Positions 33,969-42,533 of a stretch of DNA of 64,000 nucleotides are shown piece after piece; within the stretch, counting starts at the first letter, position 1; every line of letters starts with the position of its first letter. A program made the position numbers and the translations under genes. Location of the stretch: contig CAZWPO010000013.1 in assembly GCA_964635975.1 (NCBI GenBank), positions 16,461 to 80,460 of the forward strand, given 5' to 3'. The notes under the pieces are model-generated. The model had not been told where the DNA came from, did no database searches, and saw only the letters and a list, made by a program, of their open reading frames with translations. This stretch comes from UBA5314 sp964635975. Lineage in GTDB: Bacteria > Bacillota > Syntrophomonadia > Syntrophomonadales > Syntrophomonadaceae.

Positions 33969-34598
33969 TCAATCTGAAATCTGGGAGCGGATCTGCTGGC
34001 AAAACCCGTTACTAATCAGCTCACCCTCTGGAGCAAGGATAACACGGGCATCGTTTAGGTTGTAAAGCGTTTGGTTATCCTGCCTTTCGAATATTCCCCA
34101 GGACTTCAGCATGTAGTCTGCAACCCGGTGGCCGATTAGCATGATATAGTGGGGCTGAAGTATATTGATCTCTTCCAGGATGAATGGCAGGCAGGATATA
34201 ATTTCATTATCCGCTGGCCTCACCGGTATCCCTTCACACTCACGGCCATTCAACATACATTTATTGTCTTTCTCTAATAAACGGGCGTCTGAATAGCAAC
34301 TTAAGCTGTCTCGAGTCGAGCATGCTTTAGGCTGACATCGAGTAAGAAAAGTGTGATATATTTTGTCGACATTGAATTCTCTTTTCACAATGTTGCGCAG
34401 ACCAATGACATTGTTCACATTGCAAGTAAAATGATTGTCGTATTCGAATACCATCATCAGTTCGGGTTCAAGTTCACCTTTACCCAGCGATGGTTTTCGG
34501 ACGCACCTGGTCAGCGATCGACAGCGTTGACACTTAACGATGCGGTCTTCCATCTCTATGATTTGCTTTATGTTGTCTTCCCTTGTACGTGTCACCAT
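33969..34598 (-). CDS. uracil-DNA glycosylase-like Fe-S protein
   Basis: A 209-residue protein with an N-terminal CQRCRSLTRC motif and further Cys in RCQPKAC and CEGIP, plus CLPFILEEINILQPHYIMLIGHRVADYML. The latter closely follows the C-x-P-x-L-x-x-Q/E-I-x-x-L-x-P pattern of family 4/5 uracil-DNA glycosylases, which carry a 4Fe-4S cluster. The usual substrate motif GEAPG near the N-terminus is not clear (MMVFEYDNH instead), so it may be a divergent or non-catalytic member. It lies just upstream of the ATPase leader and looks monocistronic. Confidence 0.55.
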   Translation of the reverse strand: MVTRTREDNIKQIIEMEDRIVKCQRCRSLTRCVRKPSLGKGELEPELMMVFEYDNHFTCNVNNVIGLRNIVKREFNVDKIYHTFLTRCQPKACSTRDSLSCYSDARLLEKDNKCMLNGRECEGIPVRPADNEIISCLPFILEEINILQPHYIMLIGHRVADYMLKSWGIFERQDNQTLYNLNDARVILAPEGELISNGFCQQIRSQISD

Positions 34599-34746
34599 TC
34601 TAACCTCTCCACGATAACTCCCCTGATTTTGTTATTTTATTTAATGTCTTCCTCAATTTTCCTTTTATTCGACATCTGAGAAGCTTTTCCTGCTAATCAG
34701 AAGATAAATATTTCCAAAAAAAGCACGAAAATCGTTTATATTATGA

Positions 34747-35154
34747 CTATTTGTTCTTTATTTTTTCCAAATAGACCCTGGTTCGCTCATTTATCCCCCA
34801 GGTTGCATCTGCCATTTTTGTGCTAATATAGCTCCGCATATTATCGTCAATGTCAGGTGCGGTAATGTCAATAATCAGCAGGAAGGCCCTGAGGATATCG
34901 GTAATATTAGTAAATATTCTTTCCACCGGGACAAACTTTAGTAATTCGTCCTTCCTGCCGTAGTAATATACCAGTCGTTTTATTACCCAAACCAACTCAA
35001 CATTTGTCCACTGCTTCTGGTCGATAATTTTCTCCAGCAGAGCTTCTGGGCCTATGCTAAACTCCAGTTTCTCAATTTCTTGCCATTCCTTGCTTCCAAC
35101 CACCGTTTCCGGTAGTCCGAACATCTCTAAGACCTTATCATGTTGCTCCGACAT
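34747..35154 (-). CDS. hypothetical protein
   Basis: A 135-residue, mostly helical, acidic-basic mixed protein with no signal peptide or membrane helix. It opens MSEQHDKVLEMFGLPETVVG and has ELVWVIKRLVYYYGRKDELLKFV and RSYISTKMADATWGINERTRVYLEKI. No family is recognised. The ATG at 35154 is preferred because GGAGG lies five bases before it; the frame stays open four codons further. It follows the LysM/NlpC-P60 gene by 22 bases and may be co-transcribed with it. Confidence 0.6.
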   Translation of the reverse strand: MSEQHDKVLEMFGLPETVVGSKEWQEIEKLEFSIGPEALLEKIIDQKQWTNVELVWVIKRLVYYYGRKDELLKFVPVERIFTNITDILRAFLLIIDITAPDIDDNMRSYISTKMADATWGINERTRVYLEKIKNK

Positions 35155-35176
35155 TTTGACCTCCATGTTAAAAGCA

Positions 35177-36094
35177 CTAGCGAAGTACCCGTCTGGCTCC
35201 CGCGTATGTGTTCAAATAGTATCCTTCAGTTAGAGATGAGTAAATAACTCCTCCGCTTCTAGGAGAGCTCGAATGAATAAATTGCCCGTTCCCTGTGTAT
35301 ATGCCAGCATGATTGATCCCAGAACCTCCACAAATAAAGAACACCAAATCCCCGGGCTTGAGATCAGACTTATCAACATGTATTCCTTGTGAAGCCTGAT
35401 CTGCAGCGGTTCTGCCGAGACTGTAGCCCTGCTGTCCAAAAATATACTGAACAAACCCAGAGCAGTCAAATCCGCCTGGTCCTGATCCTCCATATTTATA
35501 AGGAGTACCCAGATATTTAGCCGCTTCCTGCAAAATAGAGGCAGCGATTATGGTTGAACCGCTACGGCTGGGGGCAGTGTAAGTTGCTTCTTCATTCTGG
35601 ACTTCTTCCTCAGTGTATTCTTCTTGTACGAACTCTTCTTCTACAGGCTCATTATTGACGACCACTGCATGCGCATTTCCATTTATCAACAAACGGTCGC
35701 CCGGAAACAGGTTATCACTGGTAAGATTATTGATACTGCGTAACTTTTCCACCGTCATATTGTGAGCATTTGCTATGGACCACAAGCAATCTCCGGCTTT
35801 TACGATATAATAATCTCCACCGGAGACACTCTGAGCTTCTCCAGAACTGCTCGAATCCTGAGGAGAATAAGAACTGTTATCTACAGATAATATCAATCGG
35901 TCACCAATATGAAGCATATCCGATGCTAGATGATTCAATTCCTTTATTTCTGAAACCAGCATATTATGCTGGCGAGCAATGGTCCATAAACTGTCACCAG
36001 ATTTTACTATGTATACTTCCTGGCTGGCATTGACCGGCATTGAGGCAATCAGAATCATAGCCATTACCGCAAGTATAGTCTTGAGTTTTCTCAT
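35177..36094 (-). CDS. LysM and NlpC/P60 domain peptidoglycan hydrolase
   Basis: A 305-residue secreted cell-wall enzyme: signal peptide (MRKLKTILAVMAMILIASMPVNA), two LysM repeats (VYIVKSGDSLWTIARQHNM and YYIVKAGDCLWSIANAHNM), an acidic linker rich in Glu, and a C-terminal NlpC/P60 domain. The catalytic Cys lies in FDCSGFVQYIFG and the His in NHAGIYTGNGQFIHSS. It is expected to cut gamma-D-Glu to diaminopimelate bonds. The ATG at 36094 is chosen at the signal peptide, with AAGGGATTGGTGGG before it; the longer frame to 36154 adds no domain. Confidence 0.9.
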   Translation of the reverse strand: MRKLKTILAVMAMILIASMPVNASQEVYIVKSGDSLWTIARQHNMLVSEIKELNHLASDMLHIGDRLILSVDNSSYSPQDSSSSGEAQSVSGGDYYIVKAGDCLWSIANAHNMTVEKLRSINNLTSDNLFPGDRLLINGNAHAVVVNNEPVEEEFVQEEYTEEEVQNEEATYTAPSRSGSTIIAASILQEAAKYLGTPYKYGGSGPGGFDCSGFVQYIFGQQGYSLGRTAADQASQGIHVDKSDLKPGDLVFFICGGSGINHAGIYTGNGQFIHSSSPRSGGVIYSSLTEGYYLNTYAGARRVLR

Positions 36095-36184
36095 CCCACC
36101 AATCCCTTCTTTTAATTCTGTAATCTTATAAGTTTCTACACGAATAGATAACATTCCTCCCCAAAAAGGATATTTTACCGTTTT

Positions 36185-37021
36185 TTATCTTTTTTGGTTC
36201 TGATAGAAGTCAACCATTGCATCGAATAATTCCTGGTTTATGCCAGAACATCCCAGGCGTCCACGGTTTTCCGGGCTGCCCGTGCCGTGAAAGTCCGACC
36301 CGCCGGTAACAATGAGTTGCTTGCTCCTGGCTAACTGGCAATATTCCTGGACCTGTCGCTCACTATGCTCTGGATAGAAGACTTCCAATCCTTCTACCCC
36401 CATATCTATAATATCGTTTATCATGTGTTTTTCTTTTATTAATCCCGGATGCGCCAGCACGCTTATTCCACCGGCTGCCTTTACTAGTGCAATAGCTTCA
36501 TCAGGGGTGAATTTATAGCGAGGAATATATGCGGGACGGCCTTTTCCGATGTATTTCTGAAAGGCTTCCTTAAGTGAAAATACAAATCCTTTATCCATCA
36601 GGGCCTGTGCCACGTGGGGCCTGCCGATCAAGTCCCCCCGGGCAATTCTCTGCACCTGTTCAAAAGTGATTGAAAGTCCCATGCTGCGAAGCTTATCGAC
36701 CATCTTCAGAGCTCTTTCAAACCGTGCAGCGCGAATTTTAATCAGTGGCTCTTCAATTGGGGAATCATGATATTCTATAAAATAACCCAGGATATGAATC
36801 TCTGATTCCCCATAATCTGTATTTAGCTCAATGCCTGGTATAAAGATAATGGGAAGACCTTTCCTTTCCAGATATTCCTCCGCTTCAACCAGACCGGCCA
36901 TGGTATCGTGATCGGTTAAAGCCAAACCTGGCAGTCCCATTTCTACTGCCAGGTCAAGAATCTGGTTCGGATTCATCGTTCCATCAGACGCACTTGAATG
37001 CACATGCAGATCGTAATACAC
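36185..37021 (-). CDS. PHP domain phosphoesterase (TrpH/RNase AM-like)
   Basis: A 278-residue PHP-domain protein with the metal motifs DLHVHSSASDGT, LTDHDTMAG, PGIELNTDYG, GRPHVAQALM, LAHPG and GSDFHG in the usual order. Relatives hydrolyse 3',5'-bisphosphonucleotides or trim RNA 5' ends. The GTG at 37021 follows AGGAG by eight bases and opens directly with the PHP motif, so the open frame to 37129 is not used. It is next to a dipeptidase upstream. Confidence 0.88.
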   Translation of the reverse strand: MYYDLHVHSSASDGTMNPNQILDLAVEMGLPGLALTDHDTMAGLVEAEEYLERKGLPIIFIPGIELNTDYGESEIHILGYFIEYHDSPIEEPLIKIRAARFERALKMVDKLRSMGLSITFEQVQRIARGDLIGRPHVAQALMDKGFVFSLKEAFQKYIGKGRPAYIPRYKFTPDEAIALVKAAGGISVLAHPGLIKEKHMINDIIDMGVEGLEVFYPEHSERQVQEYCQLARSKQLIVTGGSDFHGTGSPENRGRLGCSGINQELFDAMVDFYQNQKR

Positions 37022-37139
37022 TCTTTTTTCTCCTGTTCCTGCCCAGCTCCTGGCCAATTGCCGTTTCAGGCGACACGACACGGGCAGATTGTTGTGTGAG
37101 GCTATTCCGGATGCTAAACAGTATATCATAACTTTTAGA

Positions 37140-38063
37140 TCAGATGATTTGTTTTAATACCCGCTTGGCGTTTTCCGCCAAAATCAATGAAATCTCTACG
37201 CCGCTGAAACCGCGCTTCTCAAGCAAGTGAGGCAGATCTCTATAAGCCTGGACTCCAGGCAGAACAATATTATCCGCACCGTCAAAATCCGAACCCAGGG
37301 CCAAATGCTCTACTCCTATTAGTTCCGCGGTCCATGCTATATGGTCTAGGAAGTTCTCCACACCCGGAGCCACACCATTTAGAACGAAATCAGAAACCTG
37401 CGTGAAACCTATTACTCCGCCATTTTCTGCAACCGCTTTTAACTGGCTGTTGCTAAGGTTGCGGCGGCAGGGGCATAGCTCATAGCTGTTGGCATGAGTT
37501 ACCATAACTGGTTTTCGATACAACTCCAGGGCCTCGAAAAATGAACGGGGACCCATGTGAGCCAGGTCCAGAATGATGCCCAGTTCTTCCATCACTTGTA
37601 TCACACATCGACCAAGGGGGGTAATTCCTTCGTATTCGGCATCAACCCCACCGGCCAGGAGATTGCCAGGATTCCATGTTAATCCCAAACTGCGAAGACC
37701 CATGCTGTGCAGTAGATATAGGATTTCGACATCCTTCCCCAGGGCTTCGCCGCCCTCGAGGTGCAGCAGGCAACCCATCTTTTCATCGGTTCCGGCACTT
37801 TCGATTTGTTGGTATGATGTCAGTGGATAGACCAGAGAACTATATTCTTCCAGGGCTCTTTGGAAACGGTTTATCTGCAGGAGAATCTGGCGCAGGCAGA
37901 TATCGGCCTGATCAGGCTGAGCAAAAAGCGCCATAAATTGAATCTTTATTCCAGACCTCATTGCCCTTTCTATATCAAAATGTAAATCGTTTTTCAGCAT
38001 AGATTGACCTGACTTCACCAGTTGTGATAAAGTATCGCAATGTAAGTCGACAATTTCATACAT
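37140..38063 (-). CDS. membrane dipeptidase family (peptidase M19)
   Basis: A 307-residue zinc dipeptidase of the renal dipeptidase type. Metal and active-site motifs: VDLHCDTLSQL (HxD), LHLEGGEALG (bridging Glu), GLTWNPGN, LDLAHMGPRSF, VMVTHANSYELCPCRRN and ALGSDFDGAD. It has no signal peptide, so it is cytoplasmic. Homologs split D- or L-dipeptides and some act in beta-lactam or peptide metabolism. It ends just upstream of the PHP gene. Confidence 0.93.
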   Translation of the reverse strand: MYEIVDLHCDTLSQLVKSGQSMLKNDLHFDIERAMRSGIKIQFMALFAQPDQADICLRQILLQINRFQRALEEYSSLVYPLTSYQQIESAGTDEKMGCLLHLEGGEALGKDVEILYLLHSMGLRSLGLTWNPGNLLAGGVDAEYEGITPLGRCVIQVMEELGIILDLAHMGPRSFFEALELYRKPVMVTHANSYELCPCRRNLSNSQLKAVAENGGVIGFTQVSDFVLNGVAPGVENFLDHIAWTAELIGVEHLALGSDFDGADNIVLPGVQAYRDLPHLLEKRGFSGVEISLILAENAKRVLKQII

Positions 38064-38082
38064 TGATAATCCCTCCTCCGAG

Positions 38083-38112
38083 CAAAAATAAAACCTGCCT
38101 TTAAAGCAGGTA
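38083..38112 (-). terminator. terminator after spoVS
   Basis: Minus strand ACCTGC and GCAGGT pair around TTTAAAG and are followed by TTTATTTTTG. It separates spoVS from the dipeptidase gene. Confidence 0.85.
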
Positions 38113-38148
38113 GATTAACTATAATGCTTTACAAACTGATATGTAAAT

Positions 38149-38409
38149 CTATCTTGGCTCTATAATCAGTTTTATTGCGGTTCTCTCTTCCCCGTCAATC
38201 ATGATGTCAGTAAATGCTGGAATGCAGATCAAGTCCATTCCACTCGGAGCAACAAAACCCCTCGCAATAGCTATTGCTTTTATGGCCTGATTAATAGCCC
38301 CCGCGCCAATAGCCTGGATTTCAGCAGCCCCCTTTTCCCTCAAAACCCCAGCAAGAGCACCTGCTACCGAATTTGGACTCGACTTAGCTGAAACCTTTAA
38401 TACTTCCAT
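38149..38409 (-). CDS. spoVS: stage V sporulation protein S
   Basis: An 86-residue protein almost identical in pattern to SpoVS: MEVLKVSAKSSPNSVAGALAGVLREKGAAEIQAIGAGAINQAIKAIAIARGFVAPSGMDLICIPAFTD...GEERTAIKLIIEPR. It is needed for spore coat assembly and cell division control in Bacillus and is a sign of sporulation ability. A sigma-H-like promoter lies upstream and a terminator downstream, so it is a separate unit in the rny-ymdB-spoVS neighbourhood. Confidence 0.97.
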   Translation of the reverse strand: MEVLKVSAKSSPNSVAGALAGVLREKGAAEIQAIGAGAINQAIKAIAIARGFVAPSGMDLICIPAFTDIMIDGEERTAIKLIIEPR

Positions 38410-38476
38410 CAGAAAACCTCCCTCAGAAATAAATACGACTGAAAATATGTCTGTTGCTCTCTCTCTCTACATCTAT

Positions 38477-38503
38477 ATTCTAATAAAAAATGGTAATTCC
38501 TCC
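38477..38503 (-). promoter_or_regulatory. sigma-H-like promoter of spoVS
   Basis: On the minus strand GGAGGAATT (38503-38495) is followed 14 bases later by GAATAT (from 38480). This fits the sigma-H pattern RnAGGAWWW-N11/12-RnnGAAT except at one position. spoVS is sigma-H-dependent in Bacillus. Confidence 0.55.
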
Positions 38504-38540
38504 TTTTTCTTTTCGTCATTATTGGAGATTATATCTATTG

Positions 38541-39320
38541 TTATTTTATTTTCTTGGAGAAACGGTCGATTTTCATCACTTTCTTGTCAGCACAGTCAAT
38601 AGATAAAAGCACTCCCTGGATCTGGACAGCCCCCTTGGCTACTTCCAATCTTACCGGACGCTGGCTCAGGAATTTTCTAAGGACCTGGTCTTTATTCATT
38701 CCCAGAATTGAATCAACCGGGCCGGTCATGCCCAGGTCGCTTATGTATGCGGTGCCTTTTGGCAAAATACATTCATCGGCGGTTTGAATATGAGTATGGG
38801 TTCCCATCACAGCAGTCACCCTGCCATCAAAATAGTGCGCAAACGCCAATTTTTCAGAAGTAGCCTCGGCATGAAAATCTACCAGGCAAATATCCCAAAG
38901 CCCCTCTATCTCATCGAGTATACTTTCAACTTTTCGAAACGGGCAGTCGAGATTGTCCATGAACACCCGGCCAGATGCATTAATCACAGCAATCTTCCAA
39001 TCGCCAGCCTCAATTACAGCAAATCCCTGCCCGGGCGTGCCTTCCGGATAATTGCAGGGTCTTATTAACCTGGATTGCTCGTCAATGAACTCGAAGATTT
39101 CTTTGTTATCCCATACATGATTGCCCATGGTTAGAACATCAATCCCAGATGACAGAAGTTCGTCGGTTACCTCTGAGTTTATGCCCCTGCCTCCGGCTGC
39201 ATTTTCCCCATTGACCACTGTGAAGTCCACACCATAATCGTTTTTTATCACCGGCAGCATCTCTTTGACAGCTCTGCGTCCCGGCCTTCCAACTACGTCT
39301 CCAACTACCAATATCTTCAC
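38541..39320 (-). CDS. ymdB: YmdB/TIGR00282 family metallophosphoesterase
   Basis: A 259-residue phosphodiesterase with VKILVVGDVVGRPGRRAV, VVNGENAAGGRGI, MGNHVWDNKEI, LVDFHAEATSEK and GTHTHIQTADECIL: the metal-binding order of the YmdB family, which hydrolyses cyclic nucleotides and shapes biofilm or motility choice in Bacillus. The GTG at 39320 follows GGAGG by seven bases and opens the family sequence; the longer frame to 39350 is rejected. It lies downstream of rny beyond a terminator. Confidence 0.95.
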   Translation of the reverse strand: MKILVVGDVVGRPGRRAVKEMLPVIKNDYGVDFTVVNGENAAGGRGINSEVTDELLSSGIDVLTMGNHVWDNKEIFEFIDEQSRLIRPCNYPEGTPGQGFAVIEAGDWKIAVINASGRVFMDNLDCPFRKVESILDEIEGLWDICLVDFHAEATSEKLAFAHYFDGRVTAVMGTHTHIQTADECILPKGTAYISDLGMTGPVDSILGMNKDQVLRKFLSQRPVRLEVAKGAVQIQGVLLSIDCADKKVMKIDRFSKKIK

Positions 39321-39439
39321 TAGCAAACCTCCATAGGGCTCTATTTCCATATTATCTATTCTTACCTGATGGACCCTGCCTCAATCGTACCTCAAAAATC
39401 GCCTCCGAGGTAGCAGTTCTTATCCAGGATGGCTTAAAT

Positions 39440-39493
39440 AATTTAAAAGAGGCTGACCCAAAAGTCCGCGAAGGGCTAGAGGGACAGCCTCTT
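39440..39493 (-). terminator. terminator after rny
   Basis: Minus strand AAGAGGCTGTCCC and GGGTCAGCCTCTT pair (12 of 13 positions) around a 21-base loop and run into TTTTAAATTATTT. It lies 19 bases after the rny stop. Confidence 0.82.
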
Positions 39494-39511
39494 AATTCTT
39501 GATATCAGTTT

Positions 39512-41077
39512 CTATTTAGCAAACTCTACTGAACGAGTCTCGCGGATCACCATCACTTTTATCTGTCCTGGATAATCAAGATCTTGTTCGACCTTGCGTG
39601 CAATATCCCTGGCTAGATTTATAGATGCCAGATCATCAATTTCGTCAGGCTTTACTATTATCCTCACCTCACGACCGGCTTGAATAGCAAAAGAACGATC
39701 TACACCGGCAAATGAATCAGCAAGGGCTTCTAGTTTTTCTAAACGTTTTATATAGGCTTCCAGGGTCTCTCTTCTCGCCCCAGGTCTCGATGCTGATACC
39801 GCGTCAGCAGCCTGAACCAGTATTGCCTCCACACTTTCGGGATCCACATCACCATGATGGGCAGCGATAGCATGCACAACTTCTTTGCTCTCCCGATACT
39901 TCTTGGCCAGATCAACGCCGATCTCCACATGCGGCCCGGTTACCTCATGGTCAACGGCCTTACCAAGGTCATGCAGCAAACCAGCCCTTTTGGCAATCAT
40001 AACGTCAACATCGAGCTCAGCTGCCATAATCCCTGCTAAGTATGCTACCTCTATGGAATGTTTGAGTACATTCTGACCATAGCTGGTACGGTATTTCAGA
40101 CGGCCCAGCAATTTAATGATCTCGGGATGAAGCCCATGTACACCCACTTCGAAAGCTGCCTGTTCTCCAACCTCACGAAGTTCCTGTTCGATCTCCTTCT
40201 GGGCCTTCTCAACCATCTCCTCTATGCGGGCGGGATGGATGCGTCCATCGGAAACCAGATTGTCCAGAGCTACCCGGGCGACTTCCCTGCGGATCGGGTC
40301 AAAGGACGATAATATAACAGCTTCAGGCGTATCATCAATGATCAAGTCCACTCCGGTAAGGGTTTCAAATGTTCTAATATTACGTCCCTCACGGCCTATT
40401 ATGCGGCCTTTCATTTCGTCATTGGGAAGAGCTACTACTGAGACTGTAGTTTCGGATACCACATCGGCGGCACATTTCTGAATAGCCAGCGACAGCACGT
40501 TCTTCGCCTTTTTGTCAGCCTCTTCCTTGGCTTCCGCTTCCAGGGATTTAATCATTACGGCCGTTTCCTGGCGTATTTGCTGTTCAACGTTATATAGCAA
40601 AATTTCTTTGGCCTCGTCTGAACTTAAACCGGACAGACGCTCAAGCTCTTTGAGCTGCTGGGTTAGTATAAGCTGAAGATCATGCTGGGTTTTTTCAATG
40701 ACCTTCTCTTTCTCATTGATAGACTGATCTTTTTTCTCTAGATTTTCGCTTTTTCGATCGAGCATCTCTTCCTTTTGAAGAATTCGTCTTTCAATCCGGT
40801 CAAGCTCCCGACGTCGGTCCCTGGTCTCTTTATCTGCATCCTGCCGGTTGCGATGTATTTCGTCTTTCGCTTCTAGAAGTATCTCTTTCTTTTTTGCCTC
40901 TACTTCTTTACCGGCTTCTTCAAGTATTCTTTTTGCTTCCTCTTCAGCAGCACCGATCCTACCTTCAGCCAGTATCTTCCTTAGATAGTAGCCAGCTGCT
41001 AACCCAATTGCCAAAAAAATGGTCACGGCTATTATAACTGCAAAGTTTACTTCCGTCTCGTTCACCTCCTTCTTCAA
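39512..41077 (-). CDS. rny: ribonuclease Y
   Basis: A 521-residue endoribonuclease that starts mRNA decay at the membrane. It has an N-terminal transmembrane helix (FAVIIAVTIFLAIGLAAGYYL), a long coiled coil (about 35-200, rich in E/K/R), a KH domain (GRIIGREGRNIRTFETLTGVD) and an HD domain (LLHDLGKAVDHEVTGPHVEIG). The start is unclear: TTG at 41077 has weak upstream signals, while AAGGAGGTG lies inside the frame just after it, so a start a few codons later (GTG or another) may be real. The leader before it carries a promoter and terminator. Confidence 0.95.
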   Translation of the reverse strand: MKKEVNETEVNFAVIIAVTIFLAIGLAAGYYLRKILAEGRIGAAEEEAKRILEEAGKEVEAKKKEILLEAKDEIHRNRQDADKETRDRRRELDRIERRILQKEEMLDRKSENLEKKDQSINEKEKVIEKTQHDLQLILTQQLKELERLSGLSSDEAKEILLYNVEQQIRQETAVMIKSLEAEAKEEADKKAKNVLSLAIQKCAADVVSETTVSVVALPNDEMKGRIIGREGRNIRTFETLTGVDLIIDDTPEAVILSSFDPIRREVARVALDNLVSDGRIHPARIEEMVEKAQKEIEQELREVGEQAAFEVGVHGLHPEIIKLLGRLKYRTSYGQNVLKHSIEVAYLAGIMAAELDVDVMIAKRAGLLHDLGKAVDHEVTGPHVEIGVDLAKKYRESKEVVHAIAAHHGDVDPESVEAILVQAADAVSASRPGARRETLEAYIKRLEKLEALADSFAGVDRSFAIQAGREVRIIVKPDEIDDLASINLARDIARKVEQDLDYPGQIKVMVIRETRSVEFAK

Positions 41078-41112
41078 ATCTTAGTGCCACAAAATTTTAT
41101 GTGTTATTAAAA

Positions 41113-41140
41113 ACACAAAAAAACCGAGTACTCACTCGGT
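41113..41140 (-). terminator. terminator in the recA-rny spacer
   Basis: Minus strand ACCGAGTGAGTACTCGGT forms an eight-pair stem and is followed by TTTTTTTG. It lies 36 bases before the rny frame and about 280 bases after a consensus promoter. Confidence 0.88.
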
Positions 41141-41392
41141 TAGTTGAAACCAGATAAACTCGTCTGTCCCAAACAGGCTTTTTGCCTAAACTTCATATTC
41201 ATTTGATCCCCGGTAAAGATGAAGCTTAGTACATACTGACTGTTAAATTCAACCCTGCCACTGGCTGTATCATCTATATCCACAAACCAGCAACTCAATG
41301 CTGCCGGTTATTATTCCAGGAAACATCGAATCCACCAGAACCTGATTGTTTATATGGTCAAGTCACGAGTTATGACTGCTCAACTGAACCTT
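41113..41392 (-). ncRNA. candidate leader RNA or small RNA between recA and rny
   Basis: A transcript of about 280 nt is bounded by a perfect-spacing promoter (TTGACA-17-TAAAAT at the recA end) and an intrinsic terminator. Inside are hairpins (AACCGGCAGC...GTTGCTGGTT, GTCATAACTCGTGAC, AGGCAAAAAGCCT) and a 20-codon frame starting at 41202 with GGGGAT before it, ending at the terminator stem. No known RNA class was recognised. It could be an attenuating leader of rny or an independent RNA. Confidence 0.4.
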
Positions 41393-41398
41393 AATAAA

Positions 41399-41427
41399 AT
41401 TTTAGTTAGTTTCCATATGAGTGTCAA
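41399..41427 (-). promoter_or_regulatory. sigma-A promoter at the end of recA
   Basis: Minus strand TTGACA (41427-41422), overlapping the recA stop codon, and TAAAAT (41404-41399) with a 17-base spacer. Confidence 0.75.
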
Positions 41428-42449
41428 GCTTCCTCTGGATGGGTAGCCATAAGATTGGAGATTTTCGTCGAATTTTTTACTCTTTTTTCCAGGTCTGCGG
41501 AAAACTGCGGGTTGTTCCTTAAGTATTCTTTGGCATTCTCCCGACCCTGGCCGAGGCGTTCTCCATCAAATGAGTACCATGACCCGCTCTTCTGAACTAT
41601 ATCGAGTGATGCGGCAATATCCAGAAGATCCCCCTCCCGTGAAATACCGGTTCCATACATGATATCAAATTCAGTGGTTCGAAATGGCGGGGCTACCTTG
41701 TTTTTTACAACCTTTATCTTGGTGCGGCTGCCGATAATTTCAGTTCCCTGTTTTATAGCTTCACCCTTTCGGACCTCTACTCTCAACGACGAATAAAATT
41801 TCAAAGCTCTGCCCCCGGTAGTGGTTTCTGGATTTCCATACACCACCCCGACTTTTTCCCTTATCTGGTTTATAAAAATAACACACGCGCGCGATTTGCT
41901 GATATGTCCGGTCAGTTTGCGCAGAGCCTGCGACATAAGCCTGGCCTGCAGACCTACATGAACATCGCCCATCTCACCGTCCAACTCAGCTTTAGGCACC
42001 AGGGCGGCTACGGAGTCAATGACGATTACATCTATAGCACCACTTCTGACCAGGGCCTCAGTAATCTCAAGAGCTTGTTCGCCAGAATCCGGTTGTGCTA
42101 CCAGCAAATCATCGATATTAACTCCCAAATTTTTTGCATAAAGAGGATCAAGGGCATGCTCTGCATCTACAAAAGCTGCCATTCCACCTTCCTTTTGTGC
42201 CTGAGCGATAGCATGCAGCGCCACTGTTGTCTTTCCTGATGACTCTGGGCCGAATACTTCAATCACTCTTCCCCGGGGAAATCCTCCCACCCCTAGAGCC
42301 AGGTCGAGTGATATACACCCGCTGGAAATGACCTCGATGTTCATAGCGCTTGCTTCGCCCAAGCGCATAATGGAACCTTTGCCAAACTGCCTCTCGATGT
42401 TTTTGATGGTATTGTTCAGTGCATCGATTCTGCCCTGGTTATTATCCAC
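41424..42449 (-). CDS. recA: recombinase RecA
   Basis: A 341-residue recombinase for strand exchange and the SOS response. Signatures: FGKGSIMRLGEA, VIEVFGPESSGKTTVALHAIA (Walker A), VIDSVAALVPKAEL and the RecA stretch RLMSQALRKLTGHISKSRACVIFINQIREKVGV, with TTGGRALKFY after it. The GTG at 42449 follows GGGAGGGG by six bases; the open frame to 42515 lies within the promoter region. It is preceded by a consensus promoter and SOS box. Confidence 0.98.
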   Translation of the reverse strand: MDNNQGRIDALNNTIKNIERQFGKGSIMRLGEASAMNIEVISSGCISLDLALGVGGFPRGRVIEVFGPESSGKTTVALHAIAQAQKEGGMAAFVDAEHALDPLYAKNLGVNIDDLLVAQPDSGEQALEITEALVRSGAIDVIVIDSVAALVPKAELDGEMGDVHVGLQARLMSQALRKLTGHISKSRACVIFINQIREKVGVVYGNPETTTGGRALKFYSSLRVEVRKGEAIKQGTEIIGSRTKIKVVKNKVAPPFRTTEFDIMYGTGISREGDLLDIAASLDIVQKSGSWYSFDGERLGQGRENAKEYLRNNPQFSADLEKRVKNSTKISNLMATHPEEA

Positions 42450-42464
42450 TAGGAACCCCTCCCG

Positions 42465-42512
42465 CAAACATATGTTCGATATAATTTTATTATTTGCTTT
42501 ACTGCTTGTCAA
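42465..42512 (-). promoter_or_regulatory. recA promoter with LexA/SOS box
   Basis: Minus strand TTGACA (42512-42507) and TAAAAT (42489-42484) have a 17-base spacer. CGAACATATGTTTG (42478-42465) directly follows, matching the Bacillus-type LexA box at 13 or 14 of 14 positions. The box lies at the transcription start, as in other Firmicute recA genes. Confidence 0.92.
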
Positions 42513-42533
42513 CACCGATATCGATACATGGCA

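Noticed and set aside
41080..41400. T-box leader before rny
   Set aside because: The T-box sequence (AGGGTGGNACCGCG) and a stem I specifier are absent, and rny is not a T-box target.
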